Positions 43,502 through 50,504 of a stretch of DNA of 64,000 bases are shown here, piece by piece. The stretch's first letter is position 1, and each line of letters starts with the position of its first letter. The notes under the pieces are model-generated. The model was not told the DNA's origin and made no database searches. It saw nothing but the letters and a program-made list of their open reading frames with translations. The position numbers and the translations under genes were made by a program. This DNA is from COMBO-56-21 sp963705355 (GTDB taxonomy: Archaea; Thermoplasmatota; Thermoplasmata; UBA10834): assembly GCA_963705355.1 (NCBI GenBank), contig OY970070.1:1488001-1552000 (forward strand), written 5' to 3'.

Positions 43502-44763
43502 GAGCGACCGGCCTGCTTCTTGTAGAGGCCCCTCCTCATCAGAGTGGAAAGGAAGAACGCGACCATCATGACGACAGCTAGTGCTATCAGCGCAGCCGCG
43601 AAGTATAGTATCCATCCAGGTGCCTTGTCGCTCCCGGTCATGACGATGATTATGAGGCCCAAGGTCTCTGCGACGAAAGCCCCGAAGCCCAAGGCGAAGG
43701 AGTACAGACCCATGGTCGCGCCGTAGCTCTTGGCGTCCGACGAGTCCGCCATGAGGGCGAGGGCTGAGGGCACGAACGCGCCTGCTCCAAGACCCAGCAG
43801 TCCGAGCGGTATCATCCCGATCAGTTTGAAGTGTATCCCAGCATCGTCCTGCGAGAACGCGGCGTGCGGGAAGAACACAAGCATGACAACGATACCTGCG
43901 ATGCTGAAGACCCCGTAGGCCATGACCGGAATTCTTCCCACGAAGTCAGAAACCTTTCCCCAGAAAGGCTGCAGAAGACCGAGCGTGACCCCTGCGGCTG
44001 CGAACATGATGCCTATCGTGGATCCCCTTGTGCCCTCGTTCAGTAATATGATCGGCAGGTAGGTTATCGCAAGGCCCAACAAGGTGGCGATTATGAGCCA
44101 TATCGGGAACATGAGCCTGACCTCCCGCACTTTGAAGACGCGCCTGAGCTCAGTCAAGCTCGCGTAGTGTTCGCCTCTCACCTTGGGCGCCTCGTTCTTC
44201 ACGAGGGTGTAGAGCATCACGGCCGAGGCAGCCAGCATGCCCGCAACAATCAGGAATCCGACCCTGACGTCCAGGTACTCGACCATGAATCCGCCCACCA
44301 CCGCGCCGATGATGTATCCGATGAATGTGGAGTAGTCGAACCACCCCATCTGTCTGCCGCGATCGCCACTGTTAGCGTGGTCCGCTATCATCGCGATTGC
44401 TGGCGCGACCGTCGCGGCAGCGCCGATGCCGTGGATTCCGTGCATCGTCGCCAGATACCATCTGTTGTCCGATAGGGTGTACAGGGTAACGATGATCGCA
44501 GCAAGGGTCGTTCCGAAGACAATGATGGGCTTTCTGCCGATCCTGTCCGAGATTATCCCGAAGTAGTTCGCGGTCACCATCTCTGCGAGCGGATATGGGA
44601 CTGCGATTATGGCGACGTTCAAAAGACCCTGATCACCTGCAACATAGGCCGAGATCAACAGCAGAAGTGCCCCGAAGGCCGTCCGCAGAATAAAGGTCGA
44701 AATGTAAAGCACTCGGAGATGCCAAGGGGTTCGCACGCCCTTGCTCTTGAATATCCCTGACAT
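43498..44763 (-). CDS. MFS family permease
   Basis: A 421-aa major facilitator with twelve predicted helices in two six-helix halves. The loop 2-3 signature reads GIISDRIGRKPIIVFG, and the second-half equivalent reads GKVSDFVGRIPVMAYG. The substrate is unknown; residues do not point to a specific drug, sugar or anion class. ATG 44763 is about 32 bases from the shared TATA box at 44791. It is cotranscribed with rtcA. Confidence 0.88.
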   Translation of the reverse strand: MSGIFKSKGVRTPWHLRVLYISTFILRTAFGALLLLISAYVAGDQGLLNVAIIAVPYPLAEMVTANYFGIISDRIGRKPIIVFGTTLAAIIVTLYTLSDNRWYLATMHGIHGIGAAATVAPAIAMIADHANSGDRGRQMGWFDYSTFIGYIIGAVVGGFMVEYLDVRVGFLIVAGMLAASAVMLYTLVKNEAPKVRGEHYASLTELRRVFKVREVRLMFPIWLIIATLLGLAITYLPIILLNEGTRGSTIGIMFAAAGVTLGLLQPFWGKVSDFVGRIPVMAYGVFSIAGIVVMLVFFPHAAFSQDDAGIHFKLIGMIPLGLLGLGAGAFVPSALALMADSSDAKSYGATMGLYSFALGFGAFVAETLGLIIIVMTGSDKAPGWILYFAAALIALAVVMMVAFFLSTLMRRGLYKKQAGRS

Positions 44764-44790
44764 TCTTCCGAAGTGAGCGATTGTCGCTAC

Positions 44791-44798
44791 TTAAATAT
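44791..44798. promoter_or_regulatory. Single TATA box shared by two divergent transporter genes
   Basis: TTAAATAT(TT) lies 29 bases upstream of the exchanger ATG (44824) on the plus strand and 32 bases upstream of the MFS ATG (44763) on the minus strand. No second box is seen in the 60-base gap, so the same element appears to serve both directions. Confidence 0.6.
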
Positions 44799-44823
44799 TT
44801 GCGGCCAGGAACCTACTGTCCAG

Positions 44824-45954
44824 ATGCGTTTCCGCGCTTGGATTCCCTCAGAATCCTTTAAGTATGTCTCGACAATAGGCGGGAAAGGTGCTCGGGCTTT
44901 GGTAACCCTGCTGGTCGTCTTCGCTCTTATTGTCTCGCTAATAATCATTCTCATAAGCTGCGAGATTTTCACCAACGGTATTGAATGGCTAGGAATGAGA
45001 CTGGGCTTGGCCGAGACAGCTACCGGAAGCATACTGGCTGCCGTGGGCACCGCCATGCCAGAGACGATAGTCCCCCTTATAGCGATCTTCCTCGGCACTG
45101 CGGAGCAGGGTGAGGAGATCGGCGAGGGCGCGATCCTCGGAGCCCCCTTCATGCTGGGAACTCTGGCCATGTTCATAGGCGGCGTCACGATCTGGTGGGC
45201 CTCCAGCAAAGGACGCCGGCAGCCACACCTGAACCTGCGAAAGGGTCACGCAGAGCGCGACATGAAGTACTTCATGGTCATGTACTGCGTCGCTCTTCTG
45301 GCCGGTCTGCTCGGGCATCAGACCTCGTTCGACACTAAGTACGTCGACTACGGTCTAGCGGGGCTTCTGCTCGTCGCATATGCGGTCTATCTCCACAGAA
45401 CTCTGAAGGACGAGAAGACAGAGAAGGACAACACCTGTGACGCACTCTATCTCTGCCGTGCGTTCGGCGGCGATGCGGGCAAGGGCAGACTGGGTTTCGC
45501 GATGATAGTTATGCAGGTGGCCAGCGCTCTGCTCGGTATCATCATCGGTGCGAAGTTCTTCGTCGATTCGGTCTCCGACGTTGCCACTTCCGTCGGATTC
45601 CCCCCGATCATACTGGCATTCTTGGTCGCTCCAATCGCCACGGAGCTTCCGGAGAAGTTCAACAGCGTCATCTGGTATCTGCGTAAGAAGGACACGCTCG
45701 GATTCGGGAACATCACGGGTGCGATGGTGTTCCAGAGCAGCATCCCGGTCAGCATAGGCCTGCTCTTCACACAGTGGAAGCTCGAGCCCATCAACATCGC
45801 AAGCATTGTGATAGCGCTCGCGAGCTCCGCATGGCTCTTCTTCTCGATTCGACGCAACAACGGCATAAGCTATCGGGTCATGCTCGCTTCTGGCTCTCTC
45901 TACATCGTCTACATCATTCTTCTGGTGATCATTGGTCCGCAAGCCTCAGGTTAG
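44824..45954 (+). CDS. CaCA family Na+/Ca2+-type exchanger
   Basis: A 376-aa cation exchanger with about ten helices and the two alpha repeats: ILAAVGTAMPETIVPLIAIF with GEGAILGAPFMLG, and VAPIATELPEKFNSVIWYL with GFGNITGAMVFQSS. The Glu residues of the repeats are the expected ion ligands. ATG 44824 is chosen from promoter spacing; a GTG at 44773 lies upstream of the TATA box and would not be transcribed. Tandem hairpins follow the stop. Confidence 0.88.
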   Translation: MRFRAWIPSESFKYVSTIGGKGARALVTLLVVFALIVSLIIILISCEIFTNGIEWLGMRLGLAETATGSILAAVGTAMPETIVPLIAIFLGTAEQGEEIGEGAILGAPFMLGTLAMFIGGVTIWWASSKGRRQPHLNLRKGHAERDMKYFMVMYCVALLAGLLGHQTSFDTKYVDYGLAGLLLVAYAVYLHRTLKDEKTEKDNTCDALYLCRAFGGDAGKGRLGFAMIVMQVASALLGIIIGAKFFVDSVSDVATSVGFPPIILAFLVAPIATELPEKFNSVIWYLRKKDTLGFGNITGAMVFQSSIPVSIGLLFTQWKLEPINIASIVIALASSAWLFFSIRRNNGISYRVMLASGSLYIVYIILLVIIGPQASG

Positions 45955-45996
45955 TAGCGGAGCTACTAGATATCGAAACATCTGGCTATCAGCCAG
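45952..45996 (+). terminator. Tandem hairpins after the exchanger gene
   Basis: TAGTAGC-GGA-GCTACTA (45952-45968) begins at the stop codon, and CTGGCT-ATC-AGCCAG (45982-45996) follows. Both are perfect stems with three-base loops. They lie just before the Kef promoter (TTATAA at 46007), so they may terminate upstream transcription or form an operator. Confidence 0.5.
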
Positions 45997-46038
45997 CCCT
46001 GACAAATTATAAGTACGGACAAGGCAATTATCGCCCGG

Positions 46039-46110
46039 ATGGGATGCAAACCGATTCTCCTCTGCTCAGAGGACATCATCTGCGGCCCCCAGGACTTGAG
46101 CGTTAGATGA
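46039..46110 (+). CDS. Putative 23-aa leader ORF of the Kef-type antiporter (CX5CX5C)
   Basis: ATG 46039 lies 29.5 bases from the centre of ATTATAAG (46006-46013), the leaderless spacing seen throughout the window. The ORF begins MGCKPILLCSEDIICG, with evenly spaced Cys at 3, 9 and 15, and its TGA overlaps the ATG of the antiporter (ATGATG). It would be the first ORF on the mRNA and coupled to the main gene. A metal- or redox-responsive leader peptide is a hypothesis. Confidence 0.5.
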   Translation: MGCKPILLCSEDIICGPQDLSVR

Positions 46111-47894
46111 TGTATGATGCGGAGCTGCTGTTCCAGCTAGGCGCCATCATGTTGCTCGCGTTCATTGCGGCAACGGTTGCTGGCAAGATGAATCAGTCAG
46201 TCATGATTGGGTACATCATCATCGGCGCGTTCATCGGTCCGAAGATGAGCTTCGAGATATTCGGAGTCCAGTATCACGGCTTGATCAGGGACACCAGCTT
46301 CATCGATATTCTCTCGAACATAGGCCTCATAATGCTCATGTTCTTCGTCGGCCTCGAGTTCTCGTTCACGAAGCTCAAGAAGACGCGGACTCCCGCTGTC
46401 ATTCTCGCAGTGATTGACACGAGTGTAGGCCTGTTTGTCGGGTTCCTATTCGCGTCCTACCTTGGCTGGCCACTCCTCGACTCGGTCTTCCTGGCCGGCG
46501 TGATAGCGATGAGCAGCACCAGCATCGCCATGAAGGTTCTGTTCGATCTCAAGCGTATGTCCAGCCCCGAGGTCGAATTCCTGATCGGGCTCGTCGTCCT
46601 CGAGACCTTCATCGCGATGGTCATTCTGGCAGTTGCCAGCGGCATGATCGTGCAGCCGAATGCGAACCCCGTGGGCTACGGCCAGCTGCTGATCGGCATC
46701 GCAGCGTTCTACGGGTTCTTCGTTTGGATAGCGATGTGGGCCGTTCCCCGCGTGGTGAAGTTCTTCAACAGCATCGAGAACGATGAGTTGTTCATCCTGT
46801 TCGCCCTCGGGATAGTATTCCTCACCTCCGGCGTGGCGGCCCTAGTGAATGTCCCGCCAATCATAGGCGCGTTCTTCATAGGCATGATACTCGCTGAGAG
46901 CAAGGTCACAACGAGGATCCAGACGAAGCTGGATTCGTTCAAAGACGCGTTCGTCGCCATCTTCTTCACGTCTTTCGGGATGATGATAGACCCCGCGATG
47001 TTCAACAAGGTCGTCTGGATGGTTGTCCTTGCGGTCCCAATCGTCCTTCTGTACGAAGCGTTCGTGATGTCCTCCGTGTCATATTTCCTGGGATTCTCGG
47101 CGAAAGCCTCCACCACCATCGGAACGAGCATGAGCGGCAGAGGCGTGGAGTCAATTCTTTACGCCAGCGTCGGAAGCCGGGTCGAGGGGGCAACAATGGG
47201 CGCTCAGCTGAACCCGTTCGCCGGAGTATTCTGCTTCGTGATGAGCGCGATCACCCCGCCGCTGGTTAAACACTCAGCGGCGTTCGCCAATGGGCTCTCC
47301 AAGATCATCCCGAAATCTCTCAAGTTCTCAGCAGCATTGATATCGAGAACGCTCGGAAAGGCTGTTATGCCATCCAATGTGCGCATCTTCAAGAGCGCGA
47401 AGATGACGGGAGTGCTTCTTGCTTCCTTCGTCCTCGTCTGCATCGCAACCCTACTGACCAAATCCTATCTGCACATGTTGATGGCCGCTGCAGGCTTTGT
47501 CTTGACCGTTTTCATATTCTTCGTCATCAGGTATGAGATCATGGAGATCGCGAGGCACGTCAGCTACTCGACCATCGGAGTGCTGACAGGTGAGCGGGAG
47601 AAGATAGTCGATCTGGTCTCAGGATTGGTCCTCGGAGCCGTTCTTTCGGTGCTCCTGATTGTCTTCAGCTGGACCTACACCTGGCAGCTCTCTCTGGTTG
47701 TCGTGGTGGCCTACCTGGTCTATGTGATCTCACTCATGTTTTGGGCAAGCAAGCATCTCTACTCCCATGAGGCAGAAACTCCTTTGAAGGTGTACCATCT
47801 GCCCGGCCCTTCGATCGAGCCGGCCGAGCCGCTGTCCGATATCCCGAAGCCAGTATACGGAGTCGTGCGGGCCGTGAAGAACTCGCGGTTGTAG
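46107..47894 (+). CDS. Kef-type (CPA2) monovalent cation/proton antiporter
   Basis: A 595-aa membrane protein. The N-terminal 380 residues form the CPA2 exchanger fold with MIGYIIIGAFIGPKM, GLIMLMFFVGLEFSF, GVIAMSSTSIAMKVL and VNVPPIIGAFFIGMILAES. Then a helical hydrophobic region (VLLASFVLVCIATLL, MLMAAAGFVLTVFIFFVI, plus two more helices) replaces the usual TrkA-N domain, and the tail is cytosolic. ATG 46107 overlaps the stop of the 23-aa leader ORF; ATG 46110 is adjacent. It exports K+ or Na+ in exchange for H+; the ion is unresolved. Confidence 0.88.
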   Translation: MMYDAELLFQLGAIMLLAFIAATVAGKMNQSVMIGYIIIGAFIGPKMSFEIFGVQYHGLIRDTSFIDILSNIGLIMLMFFVGLEFSFTKLKKTRTPAVILAVIDTSVGLFVGFLFASYLGWPLLDSVFLAGVIAMSSTSIAMKVLFDLKRMSSPEVEFLIGLVVLETFIAMVILAVASGMIVQPNANPVGYGQLLIGIAAFYGFFVWIAMWAVPRVVKFFNSIENDELFILFALGIVFLTSGVAALVNVPPIIGAFFIGMILAESKVTTRIQTKLDSFKDAFVAIFFTSFGMMIDPAMFNKVVWMVVLAVPIVLLYEAFVMSSVSYFLGFSAKASTTIGTSMSGRGVESILYASVGSRVEGATMGAQLNPFAGVFCFVMSAITPPLVKHSAAFANGLSKIIPKSLKFSAALISRTLGKAVMPSNVRIFKSAKMTGVLLASFVLVCIATLLTKSYLHMLMAAAGFVLTVFIFFVIRYEIMEIARHVSYSTIGVLTGEREKIVDLVSGLVLGAVLSVLLIVFSWTYTWQLSLVVVVAYLVYVISLMFWASKHLYSHEAETPLKVYHLPGPSIEPAEPLSDIPKPVYGVVRAVKNSRL

Positions 47895-47932
47895 AGATCG
47901 CTCCAAACGGCCTCTCGTATTCTGATTGCTTC

Positions 47933-48562
47933 ATGTCCCCAATCATTATCCTCGCCGAGTTCTATTCTGAACGCATGAGTGGCGCAGGGATCCAGAAGGC
48001 CGCCGTTATGTGCGGACTCTGTGCGGTGGTGGTCTTTCTCATTCTGTACTTGGTCGCCATGTCCTTTGACTCGGAATATGTCTTCGGAAAGAACTATCTG
48101 AGCGATCTTGGTGTGAGTGAAGGCGCCTGGGCGTTCAATGCTGGGCTCATCATTACCGGAATTCTGTTCATCCCGTTCTCTGTCCTTGGTCTTGGTCCGG
48201 CACTTGGCGAGAAGATGCTGGCAGTCATCAGCAAAGCTCTACTCGTGATAGCTGCTCTGTTCCTGATCAGCATCGGAGTGTTCACTGAGGACGCGGGCGA
48301 CATCCACGGGGTCGTGTCCTACGGCTTCTTCCTGACTATGCTGGTCGCCCTCGTGTTCTGTGCGGAGGCTCTCTACAAGTCCAAGTACCTTGGGAGATCC
48401 GGTTATGTCTTCACGCTCCTGGTATTCGTATTCGGATTCGGTCTCCTGCCGATGGGCGGTGATCCGCTTTCGGAGACACTCGCCGTGCTCGGGATAATCA
48501 TATGGGGTCTGGTCGTCGGAAGTCTTCTCATGCTCAGGATGTCAGGCAGATCTGTCCCCTGA
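47933..48562 (+). CDS. DUF998 family membrane protein
   Basis: A 209-aa protein (or 195 from ATG 47975) with six hydrophobic helices. The DUF998 pattern NYLSDLGVSEGAWAFNAGLIITGI is present, followed by DAGDIHGVVSYGFFLTMLVA. The function of the family is unknown. It follows the antiporter by 38 bases on the same strand. Confidence 0.75.
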   Translation: MSPIIILAEFYSERMSGAGIQKAAVMCGLCAVVVFLILYLVAMSFDSEYVFGKNYLSDLGVSEGAWAFNAGLIITGILFIPFSVLGLGPALGEKMLAVISKALLVIAALFLISIGVFTEDAGDIHGVVSYGFFLTMLVALVFCAEALYKSKYLGRSGYVFTLLVFVFGFGLLPMGGDPLSETLAVLGIIIWGLVVGSLLMLRMSGRSVP

Positions 48563-48658
48563 GCCTCCTGCGCCGCCTTCTTCGAGCGACCTTTTGGTGT
48601 CCCTCGCAAGGGATAAGTCTAATCCCCGCCGCTTGCAATACTCGCTCAGGTGGTACAA

Positions 48659-49075
48659 ATGGAGATCGCGCGTAAAGGGCCTGTCCTGATGCTTAGGCTC
48701 GATCATGGTGAGGACATACTGGCTTCTGTGCAGCAAGCAGTCAAGGAAGAGCGTTCGACTCTTCTCTTAATCACTGGTCTAGGTATGATCCACGATTTCG
48801 AGCTCGGGTACTTCGACAATGGAAAGTATCTGCGAAAGGACTTCCCCGAGCCTCACGAGCTTCTCGCGCTTCAGGGATCCGTCGCTTCCGAAGGAGAACC
48901 GCGAATACACATTCATGCCACAGTCGCCGACAAGGAGCACAGGGCCTTCGGAGGGCATCTAATGCGGGGCAAGGTCTGGATGAGCAACGAGATCGGCTTC
49001 GTGCAGCTCCAGGGCAACGTATCCAAGCGCGTGGAGGACCCCCAGAAGAAAGTGGGTATTCTACACATTCAGTGA
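48659..49075 (+). CDS. PPC (DUF296) domain protein
   Basis: A 138-aa PPC-domain protein, the fold also found in plant AT-hook proteins. Features are LDHGEDILASVQQAV, LLLITGLGMIHDFELGYFD, the metal-binding-like HIHATVAD and GGHLMRGKVWMSNEIGFV. Prokaryotic members are trimeric and of unclear function. ATG 48659 is placed six bases after CAGGTGG; a GTG at 48650 is possible. Confidence 0.85.
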   Translation: MEIARKGPVLMLRLDHGEDILASVQQAVKEERSTLLLITGLGMIHDFELGYFDNGKYLRKDFPEPHELLALQGSVASEGEPRIHIHATVADKEHRAFGGHLMRGKVWMSNEIGFVQLQGNVSKRVEDPQKKVGILHIQ

Positions 49076-49101
49076 ATTCCAGAACATGTCGGATGCACGA
49101 G

Positions 49102-49173
49102 TGCGGCTGCCGGGATTTGAACCCGAGTTTGAAGCTTGGGAAGCTCCAGTCCTAACCGCTAGACTACAGCCGC
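49102..49173 (-). tRNA. tRNA-Gly (CCC)
   Basis: The minus strand folds as a full cloverleaf: acceptor GCGGCTG/CAGCCGC, D-arm GTCTAGCGGTTAGGAC, anticodon stem GGAGC/GCTTC with loop TTCCCAA (anticodon CCC), and T-arm with loop TTCAAAT. The discriminator base is A, as expected for tRNA-Gly. CCA is not encoded and no intron is present. A TTTAAA box at about 49203 lies 30 bases upstream of the 5' end. Confidence 0.95.
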
Positions 49174-49257
49174 TCGCCGGCCAAATGGCTAAGAATTCCA
49201 TTTAAAGTTATCTGGCTCTGGATTTCGTGAAGTCAGAGTCGGTCTTCTGAAACCAAC

Positions 49258-49515
49258 TCACCTGACGGTCTCAAGCTGGCTTATGATGTTCCAGATCAGA
49301 GTTCTCCCGTGAAGGGGGATGTTCGGGTCGTTCGCCAGCTCGTCCAAAATCATGATTGCGCTCGCGCTCCTGACGTCGAGCGCCTCGTTCTTCCGCAGAA
49401 GCCTCTCCTTGGCGTCTGTCGCCCCTCGCCGGATGTTCCTGGGCACCGAGGTGTCCTCAGCTAGCTGGTCCAGCACCTCCATGATCTGCCTGAGCCTTGT
49501 TTCCATATCCACCAT
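49258..49515 (-). CDS. UPF0147 family protein
   Basis: An 85-aa archaeal UPF0147 protein: QIMEVLDQLAEDTSVPRNIR, a middle with NEALDVRSASAIMILDEL and NDPNIPLHGRTLIWNIISQL. Function is unknown. ATG 49515 follows GGGTGA; GTG 49524 and ATG 49506 are alternatives. It lies 48 bases after the RAM-domain gene on the same strand. Confidence 0.85.
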   Translation of the reverse strand: MVDMETRLRQIMEVLDQLAEDTSVPRNIRRGATDAKERLLRKNEALDVRSASAIMILDELANDPNIPLHGRTLIWNIISQLETVR

Positions 49516-49562
49516 GATGATCACCCGTTTGCATCCCGATCGAGGTTATCGTGCCAGGCCTC

Positions 49563-49904
49563 CTACTTCTTGGGCTCCTCCTCTTCCTGCGCGATCTTGC
49601 CCCTTTCCTTGAAGGTCGTCACGACCATGAACGTCTTCGTCTCCTTAACGCCGTCTATCTCCGCCACATCGTCCACGATGAACTTCTTGAGGGCCGCGTA
49701 GCTTGGGAACCTGGCCTTCGCGATTATGTCAGTGTCTCCCGTGACCAGGAAGACGTCCTCGATGTGGTCGAAGCTGGCGATCTTCTGCGCCACCTGGTCC
49801 GAGCCCTTCGTATCGATCTTGAATGTGACAAGGGCCGCGACTTGCTCGTCGCCGTAGTACGTCGATATTACTTCCTCGTACTCCTTCTTGTCTTTCTCTT
49901 CCAT
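49563..49904 (-). CDS. Lrp/AsnC-type RAM domain protein without HTH
   Basis: A 113-aa protein with one RAM effector domain: EQVAALVTFKIDTKGSDQVA, HIEDVFLVTGDTDIIAKARF and DGVKETKTFMVVTTFKERGK, then an acidic tail EEEEPKK. It lacks a DNA-binding domain, like the protein at 34483. ATG 49904 follows GGGGGCG. It is probably in an operon with the UPF0147 gene. Confidence 0.82.
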   Translation of the reverse strand: MEEKDKKEYEEVISTYYGDEQVAALVTFKIDTKGSDQVAQKIASFDHIEDVFLVTGDTDIIAKARFPSYAALKKFIVDDVAEIDGVKETKTFMVVTTFKERGKIAQEEEEPKK

Positions 49905-50033
49905 GTAAACGCCCCCTTTGCGCGGCGTCCAACTCCTCATATGGTGCCTTCTAGTGTGGTGTCAAAAGCTAGGGGTTGAACAAGGGCGTCATGAGCCCAC
50001 GTGCTCGGGTTTCGTGATCTATAGCAGATATGG

Positions 50034-50204
50034 TCAGAGCCTAGCCCCTTCGAACTCCTCTTGGAGGTCTATTATGACCTGCTCGAGTATCTCCTCGAGA
50101 CTGCCGCTGCGGTATTCCCGTATGCCGCCCAGGTCGCTCTGCACTCTAGCCACATATGTCGAGTTGCTCTTCAGAAACTCCACGTTGCACAAGGGCTCTT
50201 CCAT
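50034..50204 (-). CDS. 56-aa small acidic protein
   Basis: A short ORF MEEPLCNVEFLKSNSTYVAR followed by an amphipathic acidic helix (SLEEILEQVIIDLQEEFEGARL). It has AGGTGA six bases before the ATG and a TATATATTAG box about 76 bases upstream, with a GC-rich leader between. The next gene on this strand is the RAM protein. No family recognised. Confidence 0.6.
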   Translation of the reverse strand: MEEPLCNVEFLKSNSTYVARVQSDLGGIREYRSGSLEEILEQVIIDLQEEFEGARL

Positions 50205-50376
50205 CTGTGTTCACCTTTCTAGGCCTCAGGCACCACCCCAGGCCATGGGTTGCACGGGCGCGCTATACGCGGTCTAATATATAGAGGTTTCTTAAGTGGT
50301 TTTCGGGGTGCCAGCGGTGGCCAGGCATGCCCTTTCGAGCCATGTTCCTCCCGGACGTGACACACCAAGACAAGGG

Positions 50377-50384
50377 TTTAATAT
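50377..50384 (+). promoter_or_regulatory. TATA box of the ileS leader transcript
   Basis: TTTAATAT is centred 28.5 bases before the ATG at 50409, so transcription should begin at the leader-peptide start codon, about 96 bases before ileS. Confidence 0.65.
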
Positions 50385-50408
50385 CGAACAGTCTCTCTGC
50401 CCCTTCCG

Positions 50409-50450
50409 ATGAACTCAGCAGCTCACCCGACAATCATCATAATTAGCTGA
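50409..50450 (+). CDS. Isoleucine-rich leader peptide upstream of ileS
   Basis: A 13-codon ORF encoding MNSAAHPTIIIIS. Codons 9-12 are ATC ATC ATA ATT, so all three isoleucine codons occur in one run, followed by AGC and TGA (50448-50450). Its ATG is at the spacing of a leaderless start from the TATA box. Its first 14 bases pair with 50462-50475, just upstream of the ileS ribosome-binding site. It matches the plan of bacterial amino-acid attenuators (a leader peptide rich in the regulatory amino acid), applied to isoleucyl-tRNA synthetase. Confidence 0.65.
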   Translation: MNSAAHPTIIIIS

Positions 50451-50475
50451 TTCTTGCTACCGTTGCTGAGTTTGT
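50409..50475 (+). promoter_or_regulatory. Attenuator-like stem in the ileS leader
   Basis: 50409-50422 (ATGAACTCAGCAGC) pairs with 50462-50475 (GTTGCTGAGTTTGT): 14 pairs with three G-U wobbles, loop of 39 nt holding the four Ile codons and the stop. A small internal helix AATCA/TGATT (50432-50436 with 50448-50452) spans the Ile codons. The 3' arm ends 14 bases before GGAGGGG (50490-50496). A ribosome stalled on the Ile codons would block the long stem; one that finishes would free it to form. Confidence 0.6.
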
Positions 50476-50504
50476 GATAGAATCCTTCTGGAGGGGTCTG
50501 TTGC

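Noticed and set aside
50205..50246. Six-codon upstream ORF before the 56-aa gene
   Set aside because: It is very short, its spacing to the TATA box is off (34 bases), and the codons show nothing special.
50395..50475. Box C/D-like strings (GATGAA, several CTGA) upstream of ileS
   Set aside because: The order and spacing of boxes do not fit a C/D RNA, while the leader ORF and 14-bp stem explain the region better.
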